From Tachypleus tridentatus (lineage: Eukaryota; Arthropoda; Merostomata; Xiphosura; Limulidae), in assembly GCF_004210375.1 (NCBI RefSeq), contig NC_134825.1, positions 43,766,348 to 43,830,347 on the forward strand: a stretch of DNA of 64,000 nucleotides, read 5' to 3'. Both the position numbers and the translations under genes were made by a program. Under the pieces are notes generated by a model. That model searched no databases, was not told the origin of the DNA, and saw nothing but the letters and a program-made list of their open reading frames with translations. The stretch's first letter is position 1. Each line of letters starts with the position of its first letter. Shown one piece after another: positions 11,507 through 24,555 of this stretch.

Positions 11507-11894
11507 CTTTTGTGACTATATTAAATTCCTAATTTAAATGATGATGCTTGGAAAGGATGTGATCAGATATTTTTAAAATCACGTACTGTCACAATGTTCT
11601 GCAAAAATATATGGAGTTTCAGGCTTATTTCACAAGTAATCTCTTAAATTATTTGTGATGTAATCTTCTGTTACGTGTGGACAGTTATGTTTGTTTTTTG
11701 TTTTGTTTATGCCGAACTCTTATTTGTCCATTTATATAGCCTGGGTAAACTTAATTCAAATTTTGTTGTTTAGTTTCCTACCAACATACTTCGAATCAGA
11801 ACTATGTCAAAGACACAGATGTAACCCCATCCTCACCTCGTGTGATTCAACTGTAAGCTTGCGTGAAGGTATTACGTTAAATTTCAGAATTCAG

Positions 11895-11960
11895 TCCCCA
11901 CGGTGGGCAGGGTGCAGATGTTCCGTTGTATAGCTTTGTGCTTAAAATCAAGACAAACAA
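11895..11960 (+). mobile_element. Family 2 SINE, 3' fragment
   Basis: CGGTGGGCAGGGTGCAGATG is followed by TATAGCTTTGTGCTTAAAAT and an A-rich tail. The head is missing or unrecognisable. Confidence 0.6.
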
Positions 11961-12095
11961 CGATACATCACAATACGTTCTTTTCTACCGCATTAGATTT
12001 TAACCTCAATTTGGTTAGCAGCTGTGAGAGTATACTTGTATTTGAAATAAAGATTAATTTGTTTAAAACGTCATTCTTATTTCTGAACATACAAA

Positions 12096-12150
12096 TAAGC
12101 GCAGATAGCCCTCGTGTAGCTTTGCGCGAAATTCAAAACAAACCAAAAAA
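12096..12150 (+). mobile_element. Family 1 SINE, 3' tail fragment
   Basis: Only GCGCAGATAGCCCTCGTGTA to the CAAAACAAACC tail is present. This is a 5'-truncated insertion. Confidence 0.75.
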
Positions 12151-12285
12151 AGCAAATATACAAATAATTGATGAATTCATTACACTCCAACTTTTCTCAC
12201 ACTTGATTTTGTTTAAAGAAGTTCGCATCCCTTAAATGTATGTGAAACACATTCGTGTATTTACGTACCTTTTCATAATTTACTA

Positions 12286-12357
12286 ATTAGCCCTTAAACG
12301 GTGGCCATCATCAACTGGTGCTGCTACCTACAACATTCCTGCTATTTAAGGGTTAAT
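12286..12357. mobile_element. Tiny TTAA-flanked inverted-repeat element
   Basis: The left arm ATTAGCCCTTAAACG (12286-12300) is the inverted counterpart of the right arm ATTTAAGGGTTAAT (12344-12357). Read inward from both ends, the arms are TTA(G/A)-CCCTTAAA. The TTAA plus CCCTT arrangement is typical of piggyBac-type MITEs, but at 72 bp the element is tiny and the left TTAA has become TTAG. Confidence 0.4.
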
Positions 12358-12800
12358 GGATGTCACTTTGACCACCTAAAACAACTAAACAATGCTTTTT
12401 TTATTGTGTTTATTTTCTGTTTTAATTAAGAATTATATACTTGTACACAGTTGTATGTATGTATAAGTAACTTTAACCACGTTATAGTTACATAGCTCGT
12501 GAAACACCGCCTAATGGCTCTTTATAACTATAGAAATATCGTTGAGAACTGATTCCTTGTATTTGTTTCATGTCGTTTGTGCAAATAATCACTGTATCGT
12601 TCAACAAAAGATACTACTATACGAGAAAAACTCTTCGAAAATGCATACGAAGTATGAAACATTTTTATGATAAATCTCCTACTGTAATACGTTTCATATT
12701 TCCACCCACACCTCAGCCAGATGAAGAAAACCTGAGTGTTAGATCAATCTGAAAAGTTCGATAACGTCAAAATCTCTCTTTGAAAGTTTGCCTGTTGACT

Positions 12801-13049
12801 TGAAATTTTGCGCAAAGCTACACGAGAGCTATCTGGGCTAGCCGTCCCGAATTTAACAGCGTAAAATTACAGGGAAGGCAGCTAGTCATTACCACTCACC
12901 GCCAACTTTTGTACTACTCTTTTTTCAATTAATATGGGATTGACCGTTACATTATAACAACCCCAACATATTTGGTATGACGAAGATTCGCACTCGCAAT
13001 TCTCAGATTACGAATCGAACACCCGAACCACCTGGCCATGCCGAGCCCA
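12801..13049 (-). mobile_element. Family 1 SINE
   Basis: Near-complete, reverse orientation. The head at 12975-13049 shows a diverged B box (GGATTCGCA-type on the plus strand reads AGATTCGCACTCGCAA). Confidence 0.85.
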
Positions 13050-13606
13050 TTCTTTGAAAGAATACATGTGTGTTTGTAACAATAAAACTCTACCCGAAAC
13101 ACTATGGAGATATTTCGATGAACATTGAGAAGTAGAATATACTATCATCCTTTCATATTCGGGTACGTACAGTGTAAATACGCTACTAGAATTTACTGTA
13201 GTAAATAACGGTGTGCATGCGTCATGTAGAGAAATTTGTATATTTAAGCTTAACAAGCTGTCTTGTTTTCTTAAAGAAAACAAACGGGTGGACATGGGGT
13301 GTTCCATGGAGTTATTTGTTGTTTCTCATCCCGTGTTTTTCTAACCATTTTAGCAAACAATGGATATGTAATATTGTATTTAACTTTTATCTTTAGAACG
13401 TATAATTGTCAATTTGAAAATATCACCATGCAGGTTTATAATTACATCCGAATATTACACGTGGGGTATGTAGTTAATGATATATCACGTTAAAACGCTA
13501 TCAATGCGTATACATGCAGACACAGGTATGAATAGGTTAGCATGATAAAATATCTACATATGATACTCACACAAAGAGAAACTAAAATACTTGCATAACG
13601 CTTTTA

Positions 13607-13729
13607 GTCACGTCCCGTGGTGAGATGGAGGTAAGTTTACATATTTACAGTACTAAAATCCGGGGTTTAATTCCTCGCGGAGGATACAGCGCATAGCCCA
13701 GTGTGGTTTTACTCTAAACAAACAAAATA
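13607..13729 (+). mobile_element. Family 2-like SINE
   Basis: GGGGTTTAATTCCTCGCGGAGGATACAGCGCATAGCCCAGTG is the decayed middle region (B-box-like GGGTTTAATTCC), followed by an ACAAACAAAAT tail. Confidence 0.5.
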
Positions 13730-14401
13730 TTTGAATCAGTTAGGTACTTAAATTTGCCCATAGTTGCCACATCGGTGCTTAATCAAAATATTCACTTTTT
13801 AAGGACGTACTTTTAAGAAAAGATAATTGGAGAGCTAACGAAACACTGCACCTGACTTCGGAATCCCCTTAAAACTAAAAATAAATATGAGATGGATCAC
13901 ATCGGACTCCCTGAGAAGTTACTAAGGTTACTAATTTTAATGAGGGTTCACTAGAGCTCACCCTGTAAAAGTGCAATACATAATTAGATAAATAAAGAAG
14001 TTTGGTTTTCGTCACTCCGCGTTTCGTAATAATTATTATATATTTTTCAGTTGTAAACTTAAAGGGCGTATTGTGAAGAATTCATTGACTTAGTTGTATT
14101 TTGTTGAAGAAGTGGCAGTACTGGTGGTTAAATGTTTTTCAGAGTTTTACAAATGATTTGCTGGACAGCTCTTCTGTGTGAGCTGTTTACCTTAAAAATG
14201 AAATACAACGAACTAAACCACATTTTGCAACGTGTGCAGTCGTTGATTTATAAGTTGTGTCTACCAGAAGAGGTGAATGTATCATAAACATTTCAGTATT
14301 GTAATTTTGCATGTCTGCAGGCAGTAGCTGCCAGTTTTAGGCTTTAAGTTTGAATCGTGTTAGAAGTCTCTACTAATGTGAAATTGGTCAATATGTGTTA
14401 G

Positions 14402-14670
14402 TTTGTTTTTGAATTTCGCGCATAGCTACACGAGGGATGTCTGCGCTAGCCATCCCTAATTTAGCATTGTAAGACTAGAGGGAAGGCAGCTAATCGTCAT
14501 CACCCACCGCCAACTCTTGATCTACTCTTTTACCAACGAATAATGAGATTGACCGTCAAATATAAAGCCCCCACGGCTGAAAGGGCGAGCATGTTTGATG
14601 TGACGGGGATTCGAACCCGCGACCCTAAGATTACAAGTCGAGTGCCTTAACCACCTAGTCATACCGGACC
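14402..14670 (-). mobile_element. Family 1 SINE, well preserved
   Basis: Reverse orientation. The B box reads GGGTTCGAATCCCC on the minus strand (complement at about 14607-14620), and the anticodon region is a CTTGTAATC variant. Confidence 0.9.
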
Positions 14671-15566
14671 TTGGTCAAGATGATAGTTTTCAATTAATCA
14701 CTTTTTTCAAACATATTTCGAGTAAGATTTCCGGACCGAAAAGGGGAATTTTGCAAAACACCGAGGTTCTTGTTGCTGAAAAGGAAATAGCTGTTTATTT
14801 TAACTTTTATATTTCACAAGGCGATAAATCATTTTTAAAAGTTTGTTCTTAGGAAATAGAATCCATAAAATAGGACACTGAAATATGGTTGGGACGTAAT
14901 CTGATTGGGTTGCTACATTTAAAAGTGTAAATATTCTTTTTTGAGGACAACAGTGACAATATGTTTCATATTAATATGCTATAACATTGTCAGATTTTAC
15001 TGAGATTTAATTAAGGCTAAGGGGTGTCATATAGAAATTAATTGTAATAAAAATCATACATTAAAAACAGATACATAGAAATAAACTTATACATAAACAC
15101 TGAGAGACAGATTGATATAGATGGATAGATTACTAAACAAAAGTTAATAAAACTACAATCGTTCGTGATGTAAGGTAACTGGTGTACTAATTGTATGAGA
15201 TTATTTTTTTTTTATAATCCTTATGTGAAGAATGATCAGAATGGGAGCAGAACAAGGTCTTTAGGTCTGTGCTGTGCAGTGTATCAGTTTAGTGTATTAT
15301 TAACTAGCCGTTAAATGCATTAAAGTAGAAACAAGCACGTAATGGTTTTTAATGATAAAGAAGATCGAGTTAAAGTATAATATGTTTGTTGAAAGAACGT
15401 GACCACCCTCTGAACTGATAAGAATTTCATAATCACATGGTGATTTGTATCCTGTGAGAAGGTTTGAAACGATAGAAATATTTCTTATACTATATATTAT
15501 CACACACAAAAAATAAGGTTTTGAGAAAATAAAAATGCATCTTCAAAATCTCTCTTACTAGAATGT

Positions 15567-15679
15567 ATGTTTTCTTATAGCAAAGTCACATCGGGAATCT
15601 GCTGAATCCACCGAGGGTATTCGAACCCCTAATTTTAGTGTTGTAAATCTGTAGGCTTACCGCTATACTAATGGGGTAC
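15567..15679 (-). mobile_element. Family 2-like SINE
   Basis: AGCAAAGTCACATCGGGAATCTGCTG marks the tail side. GGTATTCGAACCCC and TTGTAAATCTGTAGGCTTAC mark the head side, with TACTAATGGGGTA at its end. Confidence 0.6.
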
Positions 15680-16060
15680 TTACTTACCGGGATGAATCTG
15701 AGAAGGCCAAAAAATATTTTTAAACAGAGACAATATACGAAACATTTTTCAGTGGCAAGTTCGTGCTTGGCTTCGTTAAGTAAGTTACAGACGGAGTGTA
15801 TAATGTAAGCATTAATCTCTCTAGTTAGTAGGTTATATTTATATTCTTAGTCATAAGTTATAAGGATAACATTATACATGATTTACATATTTATATCCAC
15901 GTATTTTATATCATAATTATTAATATTCACAGAAATGTTGATACTGACAGACTACACAACGCAAGCATTCGTGGAGGTTTCACAGTCTATGAATTGAAAC
16001 TTAAACTTTAGACTGAACTGTAACTATTGTTACTTACATACTATACAGTACAAGTGTTCG

Positions 16061-16237
16061 TATAAATTTCACAGTGTAAGTATTGATACGAAAAACGAAA
16101 CTGTAAATTTCATACTAACATACTTCGTTGTAAATGTCGATTCTGATATAAATTTCACAGTGTAAGTATTGATACGAAAAACGAAACTGTAAATTTCATA
16201 CTAACATACTTCGTTGTAAATGCTGATTCTGATATAA
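16061..16237. repeat. 86-bp tandem duplication
   Basis: Two nearly identical units start at TATAAATTTCACAGTGTAAG (16061 and 16147). The copies differ at very few positions (for example TGTCGATT versus TGCTGATT), so the duplication is young. Confidence 0.9.
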
Positions 16238-18635
16238 TAAGTTATGTACGGTTCTTAACGACAAGTTTCGTATTATAAATATTGGTACGAATAAGAGGTT
16301 ATTTCACATTAAAAGTATTAGTACTAATAAGTGACTATTGATGAAGAGCTAAGTTTATTCAAAGTCTACTTTTAACAGTTTTCCTTCATAGCAGCTCATG
16401 AACGATTTTGTTTACTTTCATTAGATTAAGAAAATGGTTTAATTTGTTAATTGAACTGTTCTTATTTATTCATTACGTTGCCTTTAGACAGAAATGGGTT
16501 TGTTGTTTTAAATACGGTTAATCGTTCTTTGTGGGTGGAGATTAGCTCCTGTTAATTAAGTTGTTCTAGTGATAGAGTGTTTTTAAACCTTGTTTTAATC
16601 TGATAGTCATATTTAATGGTCAGACAGTTTCAGCAGCATATTGGTCTGTTGGCAAAGAATATTTTAAAAAACAATTTGTTCATCACTCTATTTTTGAACT
16701 CAAGCAGTTCGGTTTGTTCCATTTTTGCTAACTCAGAATAAAAAAAAACGAAAGACTAATTTTTTGTAATAAACCATGGATGAATTAGTTCCGTTCAAGC
16801 TTTGACAGCTACACTTCTCTCATCACTGCGTTTGGAATATAATCTTAAATACACGTGAGAATAATACTGTCACGAGCTCGAATCTCGTGATTTTTATGCG
16901 AGTTTTGTTACTGCTAAACAAATTTGCATGTTTTCAGCCATCTGCTTAAAATATCTGTATTAAAAATACTTCTCAAATGCTATAAGTGGTCTACATATAA
17001 AAGACAGATTGTTAATTTGTAATTTAGTGTCTGAACGAAACGAATTCATCAGTTGACTTACTTTCGTTTGTTATAGTTTTGATCATAGTGTAGTTTCCTA
17101 ACAAGGTAACTTGAGTAAGACATTACTTTTTTTTTCACCTTAAAATTATCGAAGGGATTACATTGGCTTTTTTAATATTATTTTTAAAACTATTTGTGCA
17201 CCACATTGATTGTATGTCCATAATGTTGTTGGGTTTAGGATCGCTAATAATATTATAGCATAACAGACAAAAACAAAATTATTCAAGATAATGGGATAAA
17301 CTTTGACTTAATGCAACATATTGAGGCGTCTTTCTCATTGTGAAATACTAAGTCATCTTTCACGTGAATAATAGACGAACACTAGAGCGAGTAAAATGAG
17401 TTTTAGGGTCAAAGGATGGTAGCTAAAAATATTATTGACACTTCTGAAAATGACTTTTTGTTTTAGTAGTGATGACACTACCAACATTAGCTAATAAAGG
17501 TGAAAACCATTTAGTCACTGATAAAAATGTTTGTGGTAATCTAATGATGAAAGGTATGCTAATGAAGAAATGGAGGTGTATTTGCTTAATATAAAATAAA
17601 ATTATGGGTTTACAACATCAGGCAGTAGCCAAGTGGGAGTAGCTTACATAAGGATGTTTGCAAACAAAAAACCAAAACGCCAGGGCGAAATATATTTGCT
17701 AGAAGAAATAATGACACGACATTGTTTATATCGAATATCTTTTCGAAAGAGATCATCATGGAGGAAAAATTGGTCCATGTTTCATTACCACAGATTTGCT
17801 CTACTTACTTTGGAGCAGTGAGTACGATTATAGTAGCCAAAAAGTTGGCTGTGGGTACTACTGGTTAGCTATCTTTTCTTTACTATATCTGTTTAGAACT
17901 AGAGATTTATAGCGCAGGTATACTTTGTGTGGCTTTGCTGAAATATTCGAAACGACAAACATTAAAATGTACAAAGATGTTAAAGATGGATAAATTGAAG
18001 CAATTGACTTTTCGCAATCTACATTATTATTGGTGTGATGGTAATGAATTTGTTTGAGTATGTGTGCTAGAGGACAGTAATGGACCAAATAGTATAACAA
18101 ACAGATGACTACGTGCTGACTTCTTCAACATATTCGATGCACACTGTTTAATGTTTTTGTTTTGTGGGTTCATCTTAAATCTATAATAGAGGAAAAAAAA
18201 AGGAAAGTCACAGAAAAACCTGTTTACTTGTTTTAGAGCAAGAGCTACATTGGTCTATCTGCTTTATCCAAATAATGGAATTGAATCCAACAACAACATT
18301 TGTGGTAAGCAAGTGCAACGGAATCGGACGCTGGCTTCAAAATTAGATACTGGCGTTGTAAGTTCTACCCTGCAGAAATGAACGAAACGTTCAGCAACAC
18401 GTGTTTTAATTTCAGTTTTCCTACTGATATCATCGTTATGTTCTTATGTAGAATTTTAATAGTCAATAACGTGGGATTTTATTATATAGAAAAAATAAAA
18501 TATTAAAAAATTTAAATAGTGTAACTTAATATTTATAAATACACCGATGTCTAAGGTGATAAAGATCTCGATTAGTAGATTATTGTATGATATGGATATT
18601 AACACTTATCAATAAATTTAATTTCTTAAATTAAT

Positions 18636-18690
18636 AAAGCAGAGAACAACGTTTCGACCGTATTAGGTTATCAGGATAACAACTCGCTCT
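18636..18690. mobile_element. Penelope-like terminal fragment
   Basis: GAACAACGTTTCGACCGTAT and the following GGTTATCAGGATAAC resemble the terminal motif seen at 20340-20390 (GAACAACGTTTCGACCTTCT). It is short and isolated. Confidence 0.4.
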
Positions 18691-18691
18691 T

Positions 18692-18788
18692 TGCTGAAAG
18701 GGCGAGCATGTTTGGTGGGAGGGAGATTCGAACCCACTACCCTCGAATTAGGAGTCGAGTACCTTAACCACCTGGCCATGCCGAGCCT
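18692..18788 (-). mobile_element. Family 1 SINE, head-only fragment
   Basis: Only the tRNA-like head and the first body bases remain. The B box complement is near 18727-18735 and CCTGGCCATGCCGAGCC closes the fragment. Confidence 0.8.
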
Positions 18789-19370
18789 CCATTATAAGTT
18801 ACTATACAAGTTAAATACAAATGGTGAGGCGAAAGTTCATCGCCAAACGTGTATATCTAGGTGATTAAGCTTGCTGTGATGAGAGAAAGATGCCATTGAA
18901 CACGCTTTTTTCAGCTGTGGGCGCAAAATAAAAGTAAAATAAGTTAGTTATTCGGTTTATAGGGCCTGACAGAACCTTTTTGGTGTAGGGTAGTTTTGTC
19001 TTGCTTTCATCTTTTTGATCTGCAGTTCAAAATTAGATAATCTATATCTGAACCCTAAGGGTTACTTTACCTGGCTTTGCCCCACATGCGCATAATGGTT
19101 CAAATTAAATATAAAAGTGAGAAAATCTCGAAAATCTCCTTGATTTACAAATTATAAATGATAAAAATACGTATTAGAGTATTTAAATACGCACATACTA
19201 TTATTAAAATACAATCATAGTATAAACAGTTGTATTTTCCAATAACTCTTACATTTTCCTGCTCATATATGCATTTCGGTGCAATGGTTTGAGCTGCAAA
19301 AAGTAAACAACAAATTTGTTCAATATTTATTACATTTCAAATATAAATATTCATATTTCTTTAGTATTTT

Positions 19371-19480
19371 ATTTGTTTGTTTGTTCTAAAGAATAAAGCT
19401 ACATTTTACGCTATCTGCGCTTTCTTCAATGCAGGTATCAAAACCAAAATTTAGCCTTATAACCCACTGACTTGCCGATG
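19371..19480 (-). mobile_element. Family 2-like SINE, decayed
   Basis: It starts with GTTTGTTTGTTCTAAAGAATAAAGCTAC (the complement of an A-rich tail). It ends with GGTATCAAAACC and ACCCACTGACTTGCCG, a diverged head. Confidence 0.5.
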
Positions 19481-19620
19481 ATTCAAAGAACGCTTCTCCA
19501 TGCGACATTTATCACACTGTGACATTTCTTGCTTCCGGTAGTTCAATATAACTTTATTAAGCAAGAATTAGCATATCGCTCTTGTGCAAATTTTTATTTC
19601 TGCTAAATTTTCCTTACAAC

Positions 19621-19890
19621 TAGGCCAGGTAGTTGGTGCGCTCGACTCGTAATCTAAGGGTCGCGGGTTCGAATCCCCGTCACACCAAATATGCTCGCCC
19701 TTTCAGCCGTTGGGGCGTTATAATGTTACGGTCAATCCCATTATTCTTAGTAAAAGAGTAGCCCAACAGTTGGTGGTGGTTTGGAGATAACTAGCTGCCT
19801 TCCCTCTAGTCTTACATTGCTAAATTAGGGATGGCTAGCGCAGATAGCCCTTGTGTAGCTTTGCGCGAAATTAAAAACAAACAAACAAAC
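19621..19890 (+). mobile_element. Family 1 SINE
   Basis: The first few head bases are altered (TAGGCCAGGTAGTTGGTGCG). The B box GGGTTCGAATCCCC is intact and the tail ends in AAACAAACAAAC. Confidence 0.88.
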
Positions 19891-20287
19891 TTATAATGGT
19901 TATATCTCATTTATGAATTATAGGTTTAAGTTAAGGGCTCGTAGTAAACCCTATAATATTAATTTAGTGCGTTTCACACTGAATATCATTCCGTAAGTCT
20001 TTAGTTATTAATAATAGTCAACATATACTCTTTTTTACAATGTGCGTTTTTGCTTATGACACACATCAAACTAGGTATAGGTTAAAGGCCTTGTTCCTTA
20101 GCCCTCATATTACTGACTTGGAGTGATTTAAACTTTGTCATAAACGTCGAAACTGTGCATCAATAAACTGGAAGCACATTTATAATAAAACTACCATTAA
20201 ATCTGCCTTTGTTACAAAAAACATTTTAACGAGTAAGTTATATTCCCATCATTTACCTTATACAGTAAATAATTTTATTAGTCTTAA

Positions 20288-20780
20288 ATTATACTATACA
20301 CTATATATATAAAAATGGCTCGTTTGGGTTGAGAAAATTTGTTACGTAGAAGAGCGAACAACGTTTCGACCTTCTTCGGTCATCGTCAGGTTCACCTGTT
20401 GGGACTTCTGTAAAGAGGGATATAACATCGAAACTGGCCATTAAGGCTTTATGATTAAGTTGATTAAGATTAGACTTGAAATTAAAAGAGTCTTTGATGA
20501 ATAAGCTGACTGATGTTACATATTTGGAGAATGCCCATGCTATGTATTTACCAAGATTGTAATTAAACGATTCATATGTAAACATTATTGGTCCTAATGG
20601 ACAATTTGGTTTATGAGGTTTGGGGATGCCATATATTTATGTTGTGCATGAGTCGAAGAAGGTTGAAACGTTGTTCGCTCCTCTACGTAAAAATATTTCT
20701 CAATCCAAACAAGCCGTTTTTACATATATATTTTTCTCTACAAGTGGGTTTTCTCGACATCATTGATTATACTATACACT
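20288..20780 (-). mobile_element. Penelope-like retroelement relic with target duplication
   Basis: A 15-bp direct repeat, ATTATACTATACACT, sits at 20288-20302 and 20766-20780. On the minus strand between them, 20602-20633 encodes YGIPKPHKPN, which matches the Penelope RT motif near the RT N-terminus. Further along, 20400-20434 encodes SFDVISLFTEVP, the RT catalytic-core entry motif. The rest of the RT and the GIY-YIG domain are deleted. The ends form inverted arms (about 20309-20389 against 20646-20735) containing AACGTTTCGACCTTCTTCG. Both RT motifs sit in one 5'-deleted or internally deleted copy, so it is non-functional. Confidence 0.85.
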
Positions 20781-22392
20781 GTTAAATTATTATAAATAAA
20801 TTCATGGTTAATACCAAAATTCATTAAAATAAAAATATATTACTGAATGTCCAGAAAACAGAAAATATTTTAATTAGATTGAGTAACAAGAATATTATAA
20901 CTGGCTTCAAAAGACGCTACCTGATTCCACATTCTATGTTCTGTAGAATTTGGGCTATACGAATGAAATTGCCATACTAATGCCAATAGATGGGGAAACA
21001 GAACAACCGCTAAACTACTACCCTGAAGCGCTACAAGGTGGAAGGTGTTAATAGTGTTAACAGCATGAGTGTGAAAGCCAGAGAGATCCTTGCTCTTATC
21101 CTATGACTTGCAGACTCATGCTATTAACATTAAAAAGAAACTGTCATATGACAGAAAAAAATTACTCCAAGAGTATCTTATCTCAAATGTAAATAAGAAA
21201 GCACAACTTTAGGGATGGTCAGAGTTCAAACTGTGGACAGTAATATGATATGACGAATATAATGTGGTTGAAGTATTATTATTATATATACATTTTTCTA
21301 ATTATTGTAAGTCCATAAGAGGCTAATTTAGGAACGTTGTGTTAAAAAAAGGCCCAGTTATAGTGTCTTATGATCAATATAATTATTTATATCATGCTCC
21401 TCCTGATTCTAAAATGCGTTCACACCACAACGGTTACGTTAAGGTTGTCATCACTGCTACCGTTATGACTTTAAAATTTGTAATTGCACTATTATTTACT
21501 TTGTAAGTGTGAACATGACGAAATAAATTGGATCCTAAACTTTGCACTCACTTCATCAAACCTGCACTATTGCAACATTTTGGTAATAGTCGTTGTAAGT
21601 AATTAGTATATAGGTATTTAGACTTAATCATATACATTCATGCTTATTTAAGTTTTAAGGGCAGAAACAGTTCAACTGAATTGCTGTGCGACTGACTACC
21701 AGGTTGCACAAATATTAGTTTTGTTTAACCGATGTATAAATACATTGTTTGAGTTTACAAATGATAAAACTGATAATGCATTTGTGACGTACACACAGAA
21801 CATTTTAACAGCACGTTTCTTTAAGCGCATATAAATAATGGCGACTCACATATAATCTAACAGTATGTACGTATTACATATTGAAGGCACAGTATTACTA
21901 ACTACGAACACAGATCTACTTAACACACAAGTTCCATTACTGTTAGGCCTAAGTTTAGAGCAGAAAACACCAAGATAAACAACATTTGATATGAAACTAT
22001 TTAGTTTGATATTAGTGATGATTTATATGAATTTCTCGCGCTTTGTGGTGTACTAATAATATAAATAAACTAATACGCTACACTGAAAAATACATGTATA
22101 ACTAGAACTAAAATGCCCCTTTTGAGTACTTAAAAATGTATATCTAGTCTGCACATCCATTAGTCAAATTTTAGAAGTTTGACTTTTACGTAGTATCTGT
22201 TGAATTCGTGCTATTTCGTTTTTTTATATACTAAAACTCCCTGGTTTGGCTGTACACAACGTAATACACTGAAACTTTCACACTTTTTACCTTTACATTC
22301 ATTTACCTTACCATAGCAATTTTACTGCGTAAAAAATACTATGTATTTATTTCAAGTAATTTGTTTCTTTCTTACGATTTTGTCAATGTTTG

Positions 22393-22667
22393 CTTTGTTT
22401 TGAATTTACGCGCAAAGCTACTTGAGGGCTATCTGCGCTAGCCGTCCCTAATTTAGCAGTGTAAGACTAGAGAGAAGGCAGCTAGTCATCAGCACTCACC
22501 ACCAACTCTTGGGCTACTCTTTTGCCAACTAATAGTGAGATTTACCGCCACATTATAACGCCTCCACGACTGAAAGGGCGATTATGTTTGGTGTGACTAA
22601 AATTCGAACCTGCAACCCTCGGATTACGAGCCGAGTGCCTTAATTATCTGGCCATGCAGGCCGGGCC
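22393..22667 (-). mobile_element. Family 1 SINE
   Basis: Full length, reverse orientation. The B box is decayed (AAAATTCGAACCTGC on the plus strand) and the head retains GATTACGAGCCGAG. Confidence 0.88.
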
Positions 22668-23030
22668 TTTAATCAATGTTCGAGTGAAGCTATGTTTTGT
22701 TTTAAATTAACAGCAGTTTTACGCACTAAAACGTGAAACTGTCGAAAAAAAAACAACTCGTAATAGCAGGAAACAAAAGTTGCATTAATGTGTACTAACG
22801 TTCTAGAGTGACTGTTATTTTTGGTCGCAGACAAAACTAAGTAACAAAGAACGAGTGACTAATAGGTGTTAATTTCCTTGAAATTGAAACGTAGTTTTTA
22901 ACTTCGTATTTTATCACTTCTTTCACATCTTGACCAGGCAAAAGTTTCTTTATAGAAATATTAAGAATCTGTAAGTAAAATGAAAACAAGTACTAATATG
23001 TTATAATATATCAACCACACCACGTTTGTC

Positions 23031-23062
23031 GTATTGTGCCGAAAAGGCCTTTCGCACAATAC
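23031..23062. repeat. 32-bp near-perfect palindrome
   Basis: The arms GTATTGTGC and GCACAATAC flank a core GAAAAGGCCTTTC, with a single unpaired C on the left. Related phrases (ATATGTTATAATA...CCACAC) recur about 370 bp downstream at 23387-23407, suggesting a diverged duplicated unit. Confidence 0.7.
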
Positions 23063-23755
23063 CAGGATTCATCCGGCTGGCTAGAATACGATAGACACAG
23101 TAATGGACTGGACGACCATTAGATTGATACTTTTCATAAATAACAACTGTTTGGGTACGAATCAGACTAGTCAAGTGAATTGTATCAAATTTATTTAAAT
23201 TATTTATAAATCAGGTTTCTAAGTAGGAGTTGACAACAGAACATCATTTATTTTATATTAATTAACTTTACTTTCACTCGAACCAGCAAGGTAGTTTACT
23301 TGCTCTCAGAATGAGTTATGTAATCACACCATCAAATGGGAGAAAACTACGTTAGTGATTCTATAAAACCAAGAGGAATATGTTATAATACGTCAGCCAC
23401 ACTGCATTTTCAATATCCAGTGAGTGCCCAATACCAGGGTCCACATGGCCAGCTGAGGTACGTTAGGTATTGTACTGATCTACGCGCTATGCATATTATC
23501 AGTTTCATGAATATCAACCGTAATTATTACGAAATTTACGTTGAATACGACAGATATTAAGAACTAAGTTAAGTCATGTGAGACGAAAATGGATGAAAAC
23601 CACAGAATAGATTTTGACAAAACTATATCATAATTATATTGAACTAAAACTGTCTAACTACAAATGGTGAAAAAAATACGTTGTCGTATTCTAGCCATTT
23701 ATCTTTAAATACTTTCATATATAACTTCATTTACAACCTTTCTATCACGGTGCCC

Positions 23756-23870
23756 TCTCCCCAGTGGCTCACTGGTGATCTCGAAAGCCTATAACATTAA
23801 ACTTTGGGGCGCAATCCTCAATATGGACATAGCATTGAGAGCCCGCTGTGCACAACAAACACACAACAAA
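23756..23870 (+). mobile_element. Family 2-like SINE, decayed
   Basis: CCCAGTGGCTCACTGG is the head and AACTTTGGGGCGCAATCCTC is in the middle. ACAACAAACACACAACAAAA is the tail. Confidence 0.45.
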
Positions 23871-24367
23871 ATTCTATTAGAATAAGTTTACGTTTTAAAT
23901 GTTACAAAATGCAAACTTGGAGAGAAACATTTTGAAACAATCGAGAGCTATTCTTCTTATTAGATGAACAAATTTTGAATTTCAAAATTCGAAAGTATAG
24001 ATGATGATCCGTAGCCAATTTTTCACTTTAGAAGCAAAATAATTTGAGGATTAGATTTTAGAAAATCGTGTAACTTCAAAGGAATCATTTCTAAATATAA
24101 ATTAAATATTTTCAGAAGTAGTTTCACGGTTCAAACACTTTCCACTGAAACAACTTGTCTTAGAGAGAGAAAACGTATATAAATATACAGAAACTCCAAG
24201 GTAACCAATATATTGAAACCCTTAGCTGCCAATGTTGTTCGTTTCATCCTTAAGAGGCATAATTCATTCAGTATCCAAGTGTGACGAACTCGAAGAATCA
24301 TCGCCACAAGAGAATATTTACGAAATAAATAACAACATAGACACAGTACATGTCTGTTTGCTCGTGA

Positions 24368-24555
24368 GATGAACAAGGGCAAATTATCTCTATAATTCCT
24401 GGTATACCTCAGTAGATCAAGTACACATCTATTAGATCAGGAGTGAACAAGATCAAATTATTTCTATAATTCCTGGTATACCTTAATAGGTCAAGTACAC
24501 ATCTATTAGATCAGGAGTGAAGAAAATTAATTATCTCTATAATTATTGATATACC
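24368..24555. repeat. ~74-bp tandem repeat, 2.5 units
   Basis: Units share CTATAATTCCTGGTATACC and CAAGTACACATCTATTAGAT at a period of about 74 bp. The third unit is partial and diverged. Confidence 0.85.

Noticed and set aside
11186-11532. Two overlapping open frames encoding IYYIYKYCRG-type repeat proteins
   Set aside because: Both arise because the 30-bp minisatellite unit is a multiple of three and lacks stops. There is no other coding evidence.
17633-18100. Short frames on both strands
   Set aside because: Composition and length fit chance, with no motif.
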